A stretch of DNA of 64,000 nucleotides from Novosphingobium sp. IK01 (GTDB taxonomy: Bacteria; Pseudomonadota; Alphaproteobacteria; Sphingomonadales; Sphingomonadaceae), in contig NZ_BTFW01000001.1 of the NCBI RefSeq assembly GCF_033242265.1, positions 1,612,001-1,676,000 on the forward strand. The letters run 5' to 3'. The notes under the pieces were generated by a model. That model did not search any database. It was not told where the DNA came from and worked only from the letters and a program-made list of their open reading frames with translations. Within the stretch, counting starts at the first letter, position 1. Each line of letters opens with the position of its first letter. The position numbers and the translations under genes are program-made. Below, piece after piece: positions 18,778-27,401 of the stretch.

Positions 18778-20262
18778 TTACCACCACTTACCCGGCTTGG
18801 CCGAAAACTGTGCGCGCTGTTCCAGCGCGAGGCTCGCGTTCAACACGCCCTGCTCGTCGAGCGGGCGGCCGATCACATGAAGGCCCAGCGGCAGACCGTC
18901 CGAAGACAGCCCGGCGGGAACCGACATGCACGGCAGGCCCGCAAGGCTGGCCGGAACCGAGAACACGTCGTTCAGGTACATTTCCACCGGGTCGGTGCTC
19001 TTCTGCCCGAGGGCGAAGGGCGCCGTGGGCGCGGTGGGGGTGAGGATCACGTCCACCTCCTCGAAGGCCTTCATGAAGTCCTGCGAGATCAGCGCGCGGA
19101 CCTTCTGGGCCTGGGTGTAGTAGGCGTCGTAGAAGCCTGCCGAGAGGACATAGGTGCCGATCATGATGCGGCGCTTGACCTCGTCGCCGAAACCGGCGGC
19201 GCGGGTGGCGGCATACATCTCCTGAAGGTTCGCGCCTTCGGGCAGTTCGCGCAGGCCATAGCGCACGCCGTCATAGCGCGCGAGGTTCGACGAAGCCTCG
19301 GCCGGAGCGATGATGTAGTAAGTCGCCAGCGCATATTTGGTGTGCGGCAGCGAGATGTCGACCACGTCCGCGCCCGCATCCTTGAGCCAGGCGATGCCCT
19401 GGTCCCAGCTCTTCGCCACGTCGGCGTCGAGGCCATCGACACGATATTCGCGCGGAATGCCCACCTTCTTGCCGCGCAGGTCCGCGCTCAGGCCCGCTTC
19501 CCAGTCCGGGACCGGCAGGTCGAGGCTGGTCGAATCCTTGGGATCGAAACCGGCCATGGTTTCGAGCATGATCGCACAGTCGCGCACGTCGCGCGCCATC
19601 GGCCCGGCCTGGTCGAGCGACGAGGCAAAGGCCACGATGCCCCAGCGCGAGCAGCGGCCATAAGTCGGCTTGATGCCCGAAATGCCGGTGAAGGCGGCAG
19701 GCTGGCGGATCGAACCGCCGGTGTCGGTGCCGGTCGCCGCCGGGGCGATCCGCGCGGCCACCGCCGCCGAAGAGCCGCCCGACGAGCCACCGGGCGCCAG
19801 CGGCGTGGTGTCGCCATCCTTGCGCCAGGGCGAGATCACTTTGCCAAAGGCGCTCGATTCGTTCGACGAACCCATCGCGAACTGGTCGAGGTTGAGCTTG
19901 CCCAGCATGCCCGCGCCCGCATCCCACAGCTTCTGCGAGACCGTGCTTTCATAAGGCGGCACGAAACCTTCGAGGATGTGGCTGGCGGCGGTCGTCTGCA
20001 CGCCCTTGGTGGCGAACAGATCCTTCATGCCGATCGGCACGCCGGCCATCTTGCCCAGCGGCTTGCCCGCGGCGCGGTCGGCATCGACCTTTGCTGCGGC
20101 TTCCAGCGCCGCTTCGGGCGTGGTGACGATAAAGGCGTTGAGCGCATCCTGCGCGCCAGCGACGGCGGCGTTGAAGGCGCTGGCCACTTCGGTGGCGGAA
20201 AAGGCGCCCGTGCTCACCCCGTCGCGGATGGCGGCAACGCCAAGTTCGGTAATGTCAGTCAT
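18778..20262 (-). CDS. gatA: Asp-tRNA(Asn)/Glu-tRNA(Gln) amidotransferase subunit A
   Basis: Amidase-signature glutaminase that supplies ammonia to GatB. The 494-residue product carries the Ser-cisSer-Lys triad region: [10 protein letters not shown] (Lys near residue 77), [15 protein letters not shown] and [17 protein letters not shown] (nucleophile Ser). Length and motifs are standard. It follows gatC by 79 bp and runs directly into gatB. Confidence 0.97.
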   Translation of the reverse strand: MTDITELGVAAIRDGVSTGAFSATEVASAFNAAVAGAQDALNAFIVTTPEAALEAAAKVDADRAAGKPLGKMAGVPIGMKDLFATKGVQTTAASHILEGFVPPYESTVSQKLWDAGAGMLGKLNLDQFAMGSSNESSAFGKVISPWRKDGDTTPLAPGGSSGGSSAAVAARIAPAATGTDTGGSIRQPAAFTGISGIKPTYGRCSRWGIVAFASSLDQAGPMARDVRDCAIMLETMAGFDPKDSTSLDLPVPDWEAGLSADLRGKKVGIPREYRVDGLDADVAKSWDQGIAWLKDAGADVVDISLPHTKYALATYYIIAPAEASSNLARYDGVRYGLRELPEGANLQEMYAATRAAGFGDEVKRRIMIGTYVLSAGFYDAYYTQAQKVRALISQDFMKAFEEVDVILTPTAPTAPFALGQKSTDPVEMYLNDVFSVPASLAGLPCMSVPAGLSSDGLPLGLHVIGRPLDEQGVLNASLALEQRAQFSAKPGKWW

Positions 20263-20341
20263 CTGGTCGGACCGATCGTTTGCGCATGGCAGGCCCCGCC
20301 CGCCATGCAGAGAAAGTCAGGAAAGCGGCCAAACGGCCCGC

Positions 20342-20644
20342 TTATTCGATCACCTTGGGCACGCCAAAGAAGCCGTGTTCGGCCACCGGCGCATTGGCGA
20401 GCACCGCATCGCGGATGTCGCCGCCGGTCAGCGGATCGGCGTTCACCACGTCGTCGCGCAGGCGCAGGTGGTTGGGGATCACCGCGGTCATCGGGCTGAC
20501 CCCGGTCACGTCCACTTCGCCCAATTGCTCAACCCAGGCCAGAATGCCGTTAAGCTCGGGCACCATGGCCTCAAGCTGGGCCTCGGTAACCTTGAGGCGG
20601 GCGAGACTGGCGATCTTCGCCACGTCGGCGGTATTCACGGACAT
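20342..20644 (-). CDS. gatC: Asp-tRNA(Asn)/Glu-tRNA(Gln) amidotransferase subunit C
   Basis: Small subunit that wraps around GatA and stabilises the GatAB complex. The 100-residue product is typical: [46 protein letters not shown]. The ATG at 20644 has GAAAGG upstream and the expected N-terminus [12 protein letters not shown]; a longer frame exists but is unsupported. First gene of gatCAB. Confidence 0.95.
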   Translation of the reverse strand: MSVNTADVAKIASLARLKVTEAQLEAMVPELNGILAWVEQLGEVDVTGVSPMTAVIPNHLRLRDDVVNADPLTGGDIRDAVLANAPVAEHGFFGVPKVIE

Positions 20645-20776
20645 GCCGTCCCTTTCATGCGGGGGTTCGATACAAACAGGAACACCGCGCGCTACCATCG
20701 CACGCGGTGTCCTTCAAGCAGGTCGGATCGCGCGGCGGGGCCTGCAATGGCGGCCCCGGCTGCGATCTGCCGCGAA

Positions 20777-21355
20777 TCAGTTGGCCGGAACCGGAGCCGA
20801 GCCGGGGACAGCCCCGCCCATCGCGCCACCCATTCCGCCGCGCGCCTGCATTTCCTGCTGCATGGCCTGCATGGCGGCCTGCTGCTTCTGGAGTTCGGCG
20901 GCGCTGCGGAAATCGAGCAGTTCGACCTCGAAGACGAGATCGCTGTTGGCGGGAATGGCGATCTCGCCATTGCGGCCGGGCATCGCCTGGCTGCCATAGG
21001 CCAGCGCAGCGGGGATTTCGAGGCGGTACTTGCCGCCGACCTTCATCTTCTGGAGCCCCTGCGAGAAGCCGGGGATCACGCCCTGGATCGGCATGACCGC
21101 GTTTTCGCCACGGTCGAATTCCTTGCCCGTGCTGGCGAGGCGACCGACATAGTTGACGAGGGCGACGTCAGCCGTGGTCGGCGACTTGCCGTTGCCGTCC
21201 TTGAGGGCAACGACCTTCACTTCGCTGTAGTGGACCGGGCGCATCGTCCAGGCCAGGGCAATGCCCACCAGCACGGCAACAATCACGCCCAGCCAGACCT
21301 TGGCGAGCGAGCCCTTGGCGACGGGCTGCAACGGAACGCGGGTGATTTCCGACAT
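20777..21355 (-). CDS. FKBP-type peptidyl-prolyl isomerase, membrane-anchored
   Basis: A 192-residue protein with a single N-terminal membrane segment (about residues 19-38, VWLGVIVAVLVGIALAWTM), followed by one FKBP domain (about 60-150) containing VNYVGRLASTGKEFDRG, MPIQGVIPGFSQGLQKMKVGGKYRLEIPAALAYG and DLVFEVELLDF, and a C-terminal Met/Gln/Gly-rich tail (QQAAMQAMQQEMQARGGMGGAMGG). Topology predicts a periplasmic isomerase domain, so it likely helps fold exported proteins. The start ATG 21355 has AGAGG upstream. It lies between rpsU and gatC on the same strand. Confidence 0.9.
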   Translation of the reverse strand: MSEITRVPLQPVAKGSLAKVWLGVIVAVLVGIALAWTMRPVHYSEVKVVALKDGNGKSPTTADVALVNYVGRLASTGKEFDRGENAVMPIQGVIPGFSQGLQKMKVGGKYRLEIPAALAYGSQAMPGRNGEIAIPANSDLVFEVELLDFRSAAELQKQQAAMQAMQQEMQARGGMGGAMGGAVPGSAPVPAN

Positions 21356-21472
21356 AGGTATCCTCTGGGGGTTTCCCTCTGGGTTGTCCCTTGATGGGCC
21401 TGCAATGGGCCAGCCCCCGTCGAGGCGCGCCCTACGGCGTCGATCTTCGCCTGATTCGAACCGTCCGGAATC

Positions 21473-21510
21473 GAAAACAAACGAAAAGGGCGCCGTGATT
21501 CACGGCGCCC
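21473..21510 (-). terminator. Intrinsic terminator of rpsU
   Basis: GGGCGCCGTG/CACGGCGCCC (21488-21497 with 21501-21510) forms a 10-bp stem with an ATT loop. On the minus strand it is followed by TTTTCGTTTGTTTT. Confidence 0.85.
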
Positions 21511-21576
21511 TCTTGGCCCAGCCAAGGGCCTATCGCAAGTCCTCAATGCAGCGGAACAGGCCCGCTGCAGAGCACC

Positions 21577-21783
21577 TTACTTCGCGCCGTCGCGTTCCTG
21601 GCGCTTGCGCTCCAGCTTGCGGGCGCGGCGCACGGCAGCGGCCTTTTCGCGGGCGCGCTTTTCCGACGGCTTTTCAAAGTGACGGCGCAGCTTCATTTCG
21701 CGGTACACGCCTTCACGCTGCAGCTTCTTCTTCAGAGCGCGAAGAGCCTGATCAACATTGTTGTCGCGAACGAGAATCTGCAT
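21577..21783 (-). CDS. rpsU: 30S ribosomal protein bS21
   Basis: Small basic ribosomal protein that contacts the Shine-Dalgarno helix region of the 30S subunit. The 68-residue product [20 protein letters not shown]... with [25 protein letters not shown] is typical of alphaproteobacterial S21. The frame is open upstream but ATG 21783 gives the family N-terminus. It is transcribed alone and ends at a strong terminator. Confidence 0.96.
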
Positions 21784-21960
21784 AAACCGACACACCTCAA
21801 AAAAGCTTCGGGCGAGAGCCCGCAGCCGCGCGGGGGTCACCAGATATCAGGAACACAAAACGGGCCGACTCCGAACAGAGGCGGCTCGAACTGGCGGGGC
21901 CACTAGCGATTCTGGCGACAGAAGGCAAGCAATGTCGTGCATTTTGCGGGCAAAGGTCTT

Positions 21961-23349
21961 ATGGGCGCGACCATGACTTCTTTCAAATCCTCTCACGGCG
22001 CGCGCAAAGACGCCGGCAGCGGCTCCGGCATCGGCGGCCCTTCCGATGCCGTGCGCCAGTTTACCGTCAAGGCCGACGACAACGATGTGCGCCTCGACCG
22101 CTGGTTCAAGCGCCACCTTCCCCAGGTCAGTTTCGCGATGGTCTCGCGCTGGGCCCGCACCGGCCAGATCCGCGTCGATGGCAAGCGCGCCGATGTCGAC
22201 ACGCGCCTCACGACCGGCCAGGTGCTGCGCGTGCCGCCCGCTGGCGGGCCGCTTCCGCTCGCAGGCGGGGGCAAGGGCGCCAGGGTGCGCAAGCCGCTGA
22301 CCGAAGAACAGATCCATCTGGCCCAGGATATCGTTCTCGAACAGGATCGCGCGGCCATCATCATCAACAAGCCGCCCGGCCTTGCCACGCAGGGCGGCAG
22401 CGGCACCCACGAACACGTCGACGGCCTGCTCGATGCCTATGCCCACGACGGCGACCCGCGCCCCCGCCTCGTCCACCGTCTCGACAAGGACACCTCGGGC
22501 GTCCTGCTCGTCGCGCGCACGCCGGGCAGCGCGGCCTTCTTCTCCAAGCGATTCTCGGGCCGCACCGCGCGCAAGATCTACTGGGCGCTGGTCATGGGCA
22601 TTCCCGAGATCAGCGACGGCATGATCGAACTGCCGCTGGCCAAGCAGCCGGGCACGGGCGGCGAAAAGATGATGGTCGACGAAAGCGAGCACGGCCTGCC
22701 CTCGCGCACCCGCTATCGCGTGATCGACCGTGCGGGCAATCGCGCCGCCTGGGTCGAGCTTCAGCCGTTCACCGGCCGCACCCACCAGCTGCGCGTCCAC
22801 ATGGCGGCCATCGGCCACCCGATCGTGGGCGACGGCAAGTATGGCGGACAGGCCGCGTTCCTGACCGGCACGATCAGCCGCAAGCTCCACCTCCATGCCC
22901 GCCGCCTGCGCATCGAGCATCCCGAGGGCGACCTGATCGATGTGACCGCCCCCCTGCCCGAACACTTCGCCAAGAGCCTCGAACAACTGGGCTTCACCGA
23001 AAGCGAGGGCGACCTTCCGCTCGAAGCGCCGGTGCTGGTCGATCCCAAGGAAACGCAGAAGCGCGCGGCCAAGGCCCACGCCAAGCAATACCGCAAGGAA
23101 CGCCGGGGCGAACGCCGCAAGCGCGCCGATAGCGAGGGAACCGGCGGCGCACGCAAGCCCACCGGACAGCGCGCCAAGCCGGCCGGGAAACCCGCGGCCG
23201 GAAAACTCACGGGTGGCAAGCCCGCAGGGGGCAGGCCGGGTGGAAAACCGGCCGGAAAGCCTGCCGGCCCCAAGACCGCCGGAAAACCGCGCCCGGCCCC
23301 TGCCGCCGCGCGCCGCCCCACCTCCAACCGTTCCGCCCCCAAACGCTGA
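21961..23349 (+). CDS. RluA-family 23S rRNA pseudouridine synthase with basic tail
   Basis: Converts specific uridines of 23S rRNA to pseudouridine (RluC/RluD type). The 462-residue product has an S4 RNA-binding domain (about residues 35-95, RLDRWFKRHLPQVSF...), the catalytic motif RLVHRLDKDTSGVLLVA with its Asp, and TGRTHQLRVHMAAIGHPIVGD. After about residue 345 it continues as a low-complexity Lys/Gly/Pro/Arg-rich tail with repeated GKPAG units, much longer than usual for the family and likely an RNA-binding extension. The start is uncertain: ATG 21961 has AAAGG four bases upstream, ATG 21973 is an alternative, and a GTG at 21937 is possible. Confidence 0.9.
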   Translation: MGATMTSFKSSHGARKDAGSGSGIGGPSDAVRQFTVKADDNDVRLDRWFKRHLPQVSFAMVSRWARTGQIRVDGKRADVDTRLTTGQVLRVPPAGGPLPLAGGGKGARVRKPLTEEQIHLAQDIVLEQDRAAIIINKPPGLATQGGSGTHEHVDGLLDAYAHDGDPRPRLVHRLDKDTSGVLLVARTPGSAAFFSKRFSGRTARKIYWALVMGIPEISDGMIELPLAKQPGTGGEKMMVDESEHGLPSRTRYRVIDRAGNRAAWVELQPFTGRTHQLRVHMAAIGHPIVGDGKYGGQAAFLTGTISRKLHLHARRLRIEHPEGDLIDVTAPLPEHFAKSLEQLGFTESEGDLPLEAPVLVDPKETQKRAAKAHAKQYRKERRGERRKRADSEGTGGARKPTGQRAKPAGKPAAGKLTGGKPAGGRPGGKPAGKPAGPKTAGKPRPAPAAARRPTSNRSAPKR

Positions 23350-23374
23350 GACCCGAGCGAGAAGGCCCCCTTTC

Positions 23375-24037
23375 ATGACCCTCCGGCTAGCCATCTTCGA
23401 TTGCGACGGCACGCTGGTCGACAGCCAGGCCGACATCGGCGCGGCCATGGACGGGGCCTTCCACGCGCTCGGCCTCGTGCCCCCGCCCCGCAGCGAGACC
23501 CGGCGCATCGTCGGCCTCTCGCTGGTGGAGGCGATGCGCCGCCTCCACACCCGGGGCGACCACGACACGCACCTGGCCCTTGCCGAAGCCTACAAGGCCG
23601 CGTTTCGCGCCCGGCGCGAGGCGGGCATGGTCGGCGAGCCGCTCTATGAAGGCATCGCCGGGCTGGTCGAGGATCTGGCCGCGCGCGGCTGGCTGCTGGG
23701 CGTGGCCACCGGCAAGAGCGACCGGGGGCTGGCCCATTGTCTCGCCACCCATGGCCTCGCGCGCCATTTCGTCACCCTCCAGACCGCCGACCGCCACCCG
23801 TCCAAGCCGCATCCGAGCATGATCGAGGCCTGCCTCGACGCAACCGGGGCCGAACCGGCGCTGACGGTGATGATCGGCGACACCGCGTTCGACATGGCCA
23901 TGGCGCTCAACGCCGGGGTCCGCGCGATCGGGGTGGACTGGGGCTATCACGAACGCGCCGAGCTGATCGCGGCGGGCGCCCATGCCGTGGCCGGAACCAT
24001 CACCGAACTGGCCCAGTTGCTCGACGCGGTGAACTGA
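23375..24037 (+). CDS. HAD-superfamily phosphatase (phosphoglycolate phosphatase-like)
   Basis: A 220-residue haloacid-dehalogenase hydrolase with motif I FDCDGTLVDS (nucleophile Asp), a helical cap (about residues 20-85), motif II VATGKS, motif III Lys in HPSKPHPSMI and motif IV MIGDTAFDMAMA. The layout matches the Gph/PpaX group, acting on small phosphorylated metabolites; the substrate cannot be told from sequence. The start ATG 23375 has GAAGG upstream. It follows the pseudouridine synthase by 25 bp and is the head of a run HAD - small membrane protein - atp12. Confidence 0.88.
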   Translation: MTLRLAIFDCDGTLVDSQADIGAAMDGAFHALGLVPPPRSETRRIVGLSLVEAMRRLHTRGDHDTHLALAEAYKAAFRARREAGMVGEPLYEGIAGLVEDLAARGWLLGVATGKSDRGLAHCLATHGLARHFVTLQTADRHPSKPHPSMIEACLDATGAEPALTVMIGDTAFDMAMALNAGVRAIGVDWGYHERAELIAAGAHAVAGTITELAQLLDAVN

Positions 24038-24062
24038 AAACAAAAAATCAACAGGTTACATC

Positions 24063-24278
24063 ATGCCATCGTCCACCATGGGGCGCTTTGCCCTGCTGCA
24101 ATTCCTGCGCGTGATCGGCACGCTGATCGTGATGATCGGCGCCATGGCCTCGACCGGGCAGGCGCCCGCGCTCTCCTTCATCCCCCACGCGGCGGCCATG
24201 CCGATGGCCTTTGTCGGCCTTGCCGTGTTCTTTGTCGCCCCGCGCCTGCTCGCGCGCCGCTGGAAGACCCGTCCATGA
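24063..24278 (+). CDS. Small membrane protein
   Basis: A 71-residue protein with two hydrophobic segments (about 9-29 and 43-62) separated by a short polar loop, ending with RRWKTRP, which suggests a cytoplasmic C-terminus by the positive-inside rule. Its stop overlaps the ATG of atp12 by four bases, so translation is probably coupled to the ATP synthase assembly factor. No recognised domain; a role near the ATP synthase is a guess from context only. Confidence 0.7.
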   Translation: MPSSTMGRFALLQFLRVIGTLIVMIGAMASTGQAPALSFIPHAAAMPMAFVGLAVFFVAPRLLARRWKTRP

Positions 24279-24970
24279 AGCGTTTCTACACCACCGTCAG
24301 CGTCCAGAACGAAGCAGGCGGCTACCGCGTCTGCCTCGACGGGCGCGGCATCCGCACCCAGGGTGGCCAGCCCCAGATCGTGCCGGGCGAAGCCCTTGCC
24401 CAGGCCATGGCCGCCGAATGGGCCGATCAGGGCGACGAAATCGACACGACCCGCTTCGTCTTTCGCGACATGGCCGACTATGCGCTCGATGTCGTCACCC
24501 CGCAATTCGCGCAGACGGTCACCGACCTGCTCCCTTATGGCGAGACCGACACCCTGTGCTACCGGGCCGAGCCCGACGAGGCCCTCGCCGCCCACCAGCG
24601 CCTGCTGTGGGAACCGCTGGTGACGATGGCCGAAGCCCGCCTCGGCGTTGAATTCGTGCGCGTCTGCGGGATCATCCACAAGCCGCAGAGCCCCGCCACG
24701 ATGGCCGCGCTGCGCGGCGAACTCGAAGCGCTTTCGCCCTTCGCGCTGGCCGCCCTCCACAACACCGCCTCGCTCTCGGCCTCGCTGATCGTGGGCCTTG
24801 CCGCGCTCGATCCCCAGGCCGACCTCGTCGCGCTGTGGGACGCGGCGAGCGCCGAGGAAGACTGGCAGGCCAGCCTCTGGGGCAAGGACGAGGAAGCCCT
24901 CGCCCGCCGCACCCGCCGGGGTGAAGCCTTCGCCCAGGCCGCCCGCTTCGCCCATCTCGCCGGCTGCTAA
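24275..24970 (+). CDS. ATP12-family F1-ATPase assembly chaperone
   Basis: ATP12-type chaperone that binds the F1 alpha subunit during assembly; found in alphaproteobacteria and mitochondria. The 231-residue product begins MKRFYTTVSV and has the family blocks LDGRGIRTQGG, AMAAEWADQGDEID, LLPYGETDTLCYRAEPDEALAAHQRLLWEPLV and ALHNTASLSASLIVGLAAL. It starts inside the stop codon of the small membrane protein. A composite hairpin repeat starts three bases after its stop. Confidence 0.9.
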   Translation: MKRFYTTVSVQNEAGGYRVCLDGRGIRTQGGQPQIVPGEALAQAMAAEWADQGDEIDTTRFVFRDMADYALDVVTPQFAQTVTDLLPYGETDTLCYRAEPDEALAAHQRLLWEPLVTMAEARLGVEFVRVCGIIHKPQSPATMAALRGELEALSPFALAALHNTASLSASLIVGLAALDPQADLVALWDAASAEEDWQASLWGKDEEALARRTRRGEAFAQAARFAHLAGC

Positions 24971-24972
24971 TT

Positions 24973-25107
24973 CGAAATTCGCCTGAAGGCGAATTTCGGT
25001 TCGGCACCGGCCCGCTCCCCCACCCGGCCTCCCATAGGGTACTATCGTAGGGAGGCCGGGTGGGGGAGCGGGCCGGTGCCGAACGATCCGAAACAAAGTT
25101 TCGGATC
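24973..25107. repeat. Composite three-hairpin repeat, copy 2
   Basis: Left hairpin 24973-24983 with 24988-24998 (CGAAATTCGCC / GGCGAATTTCG); central 35-bp perfect stem 24999-25033 with 25050-25084 around loop ATAGGGTACTATCGTA; right hairpin 25085-25094 with 25098-25107 (GATCCGAAAC / GTTTCGGATC). The central element has the same orientation as in copy 1 (4910-5047), but the two flanking hairpins have swapped sides. It lies between atp12 and def. Confidence 0.9.
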
Positions 25108-25162
25108 ACCCACAAATCAAGCCCTCCTTGCGAGTCGCTCCTACAAGGCTTATCTTTCTTCC

Positions 25163-25729
25163 ATGGCTATCCGCGAAATCCTTGAAGTCCCCGATCCGCG
25201 CCTGAAGCAGATCTCGGCCCCGGTCGAAGCGTTCGACGACGACCTGCGCACCCTCGTGGCCGACATGTTCGACACGATGTACGACGCGCCGGGCATCGGC
25301 CTTGCCGCGATTCAGGTCGGCGTTCCGCTGCGCGTGCTGGTGATCGACCTCCAGCCCGAAGACGAAAATGCCGAGCCCGAGCATTGCCACGACCACGGCT
25401 GCGGCCATTCGCACCGTCCGTCGATCCGCGAGCCGCGCGTCTTCATCAACCCGGAAATCCTCGATCCGTCGGAAGACCAGACGATCTATCAGGAAGGGTG
25501 CCTCTCGGTGCCCGAGATCTATGCCGACGTGAAGCGCCCCTCGCGCATCCGCGCGCGCTGGCAGGATCTGGACGGCCAGACCCACGAGGAAGCCCTCGAC
25601 GGCTTGCTGGCCACCTGCCTCCAGCACGAGATGGACCACCTCGAAGGCATCCTGTTCATCGACCACCTCTCGCGCCTCAAGCGCCAGATGGCGCTCAAGA
25701 AGCTCGACAAGCTGCGCAAGGCCGCCTGA
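25163..25729 (+). CDS. def: Peptide deformylase with His/Cys-rich insertion
   Basis: Removes the N-formyl group from nascent proteins; metalloenzyme. The 188-residue product has all three motifs: [10 protein letters not shown] (motif 1), EGCLSVP (motif 2, Cys ligand) and HEMDHLEG (motif 3, HExxH ligands). Between motifs 1 and 2 it carries an insertion (about residues 73-92, [14 protein letters not shown]) rich in His and Cys, which looks able to bind metal. The start ATG 25163 gives [14 protein letters not shown], the family N-terminus, though no strong Shine-Dalgarno is present. A terminator follows. It is not next to fmt, which lies 15 kb away. Confidence 0.95.
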   Translation: MAIREILEVPDPRLKQISAPVEAFDDDLRTLVADMFDTMYDAPGIGLAAIQVGVPLRVLVIDLQPEDENAEPEHCHDHGCGHSHRPSIREPRVFINPEILDPSEDQTIYQEGCLSVPEIYADVKRPSRIRARWQDLDGQTHEEALDGLLATCLQHEMDHLEGILFIDHLSRLKRQMALKKLDKLRKAA

Positions 25730-25755
25730 GGGGCCTCCACAGCAAACACGAAAAG

Positions 25756-25778
25756 CCCGCCGTTTTGGCGGGTTTTTT
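25756..25778 (+). terminator. Intrinsic terminator of def
   Basis: CCCGCC/GGCGGG stem (25756-25761 with 25767-25772, loop GTTTT) followed by TTTTTT. Confidence 0.85.
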
Positions 25779-25858
25779 GTTGCCCTGTGGCGACTTGCCG
25801 AGTTGCGCGACTCTCCCGATTGCCCTACGTTCCCCCTCTGTTCTGAAATGGAGGCCGT

Positions 25859-27391
25859 GTGGGCGCGCTTGTTTTCGTGATTGTGGCTCTGGTCGTGGGG
25901 GCCGGTCTCGGCTGGTTTCTGGGCACGCGCCCTCTGGCGCAGGCGCAGGCAGATGCCCGCACCGCGCAGGGGCAGGTCAAGGCCATGGCCATCGATCTGG
26001 CGACAATGGCCGAACGCACGCGCCAGAGCGAACAGGTCGCAATGCAGCGCGATGCCCTGCGTAGCGAGCGCGACAGCCTCTCGGCCCAGCTCGCCGCCGC
26101 CCATGAACGCGCGCACGAGGCCGACGCCTTGCGCGACGCGCTGCACGCCGCGCGCGAACAGCGCGAGGATCTGGCCGCGCAAGTCGCCCGGCTCACCGCC
26201 GATGCGCTCCATTTCGACGAGCAGAAGCGCCTGCTGATCGCCTCGCAGGAGGCGCTGCGCCGCGAGTTCGAGAACGCAGGCAACAAGGTTCTGGAAAAGG
26301 CGCAGGAAACCTTCCTCGCCCGCGCACAGGAACGCTTCGTCCAGAGCGAGGAAAAGTCCGCCCAGGCCCTCGCCGCGCTGCTCGCCCCGGTCGACCAGCG
26401 GCTCAGGAGCTATGAGGAACAGGTCAGCCGCCTCGAAAAGGAGCGCGTCGACGCCTTCGGCAACCTCACCGGCCTGATCCAGTCGATGCGCGAAGGGCAG
26501 GAACAGGTCCGGGCCGAGGCCGCGCGGCTGGGCAATTCGCTGCGCAACGCGCCCAAGGCGCGCGGGCGCTGGGGCGAACAGCAATTGCGCAACGTGCTCG
26601 AACAGTGCGGATTGTCCGAGCACACCGACTTCATCACCGAACATTCGGTCGATACCGACGAAGGCCGCCTGCGCCCGGACGCCATCGTGAAGATTCCGGG
26701 CAACAAGCTGCTGGTGATCGACGCCAAGGTCTCGCTCAACGCCTATCAGGATGCCTTCGAGGCGGTGGACGACGCCGCGCGCGCGGCGGCGCTGACCGCC
26801 CATGTGCAATCGATGCGCAACCACATCCAGACGCTGGGCACCAAGGCCTACCAGAGCCAGTTCGAGGACGCGCCCGACTATGTGCTGATGTTCGTGCCGG
26901 GCGAACACTTCATCGCCGCGGCCCTCGAACGCGATCCCTCGCTGTGGGACTTTGCATTCGAGCGCAAGGTGCTGCTGGCCTCGCCCACCAACCTCGTGGC
27001 GATCTGCCGCACGGTCGCGCAAGTCTGGCGGCAGGACGGCCTCGCCCGCGAGGCGCGCGAAATCGGGCGCATGGGCGGCGAACTTTACGACCGCATCCGC
27101 GTGGCCGCCGAGCACCTCAAGCGCGTGGGCTCGGGCCTCGAATCGGCGGTGACCAACTACAACAAGTTCGTCGGCAGCTTCGAGCGCAACGTGCTCTCCT
27201 CGGCCCGCCGCATGCGCGAGAAGCACATCGAGATTTCCAGGGAAATCGAGGAAGCCCCGCTGGTCGAAACCGCGCCGCGCTATGGCGCCGCCGATGTCGT
27301 GCCGGAATCGGGGCCAGAACCGGTCGCGGAACCGACCCTTGCACCATCCGTTGCCCTCGAACACAGTCCCGAACAGGCAGCAGCAGGATAG
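25859..27391 (+). CDS. rmuC: DNA recombination protein RmuC homolog
   Basis: Inner-membrane anchored protein of the RmuC family, which limits DNA inversions/rearrangements; it has a nuclease-like fold. The 510-residue product starts at GTG 25859 behind GGAGG, with a membrane segment (residues 3-21), a long coiled coil (about 25-220) and the RmuC domain: NAPKARGRWGEQQLRNVLEQCGL, RPDAIVKIPGNKLLVIDAKVSLNAY, YVLMFVPGEHFIAAAL and SPTNLVAICRTVAQVWRQ. The C-terminus is proline/glutamate-rich. The next gene starts 10 bp downstream. Confidence 0.93.
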   Translation: MGALVFVIVALVVGAGLGWFLGTRPLAQAQADARTAQGQVKAMAIDLATMAERTRQSEQVAMQRDALRSERDSLSAQLAAAHERAHEADALRDALHAAREQREDLAAQVARLTADALHFDEQKRLLIASQEALRREFENAGNKVLEKAQETFLARAQERFVQSEEKSAQALAALLAPVDQRLRSYEEQVSRLEKERVDAFGNLTGLIQSMREGQEQVRAEAARLGNSLRNAPKARGRWGEQQLRNVLEQCGLSEHTDFITEHSVDTDEGRLRPDAIVKIPGNKLLVIDAKVSLNAYQDAFEAVDDAARAAALTAHVQSMRNHIQTLGTKAYQSQFEDAPDYVLMFVPGEHFIAAALERDPSLWDFAFERKVLLASPTNLVAICRTVAQVWRQDGLAREAREIGRMGGELYDRIRVAAEHLKRVGSGLESAVTNYNKFVGSFERNVLSSARRMREKHIEISREIEEAPLVETAPRYGAADVVPESGPEPVAEPTLAPSVALEHSPEQAAAG

Positions 27392-27401
27392 GCAAGACAC
27401 C

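Noticed and set aside
23160..23320. DNA repeat in the pseudouridine synthase 3' region as a separate element
   Set aside because: It is in frame and encodes the GKPAG tail; reported as a protein feature instead.
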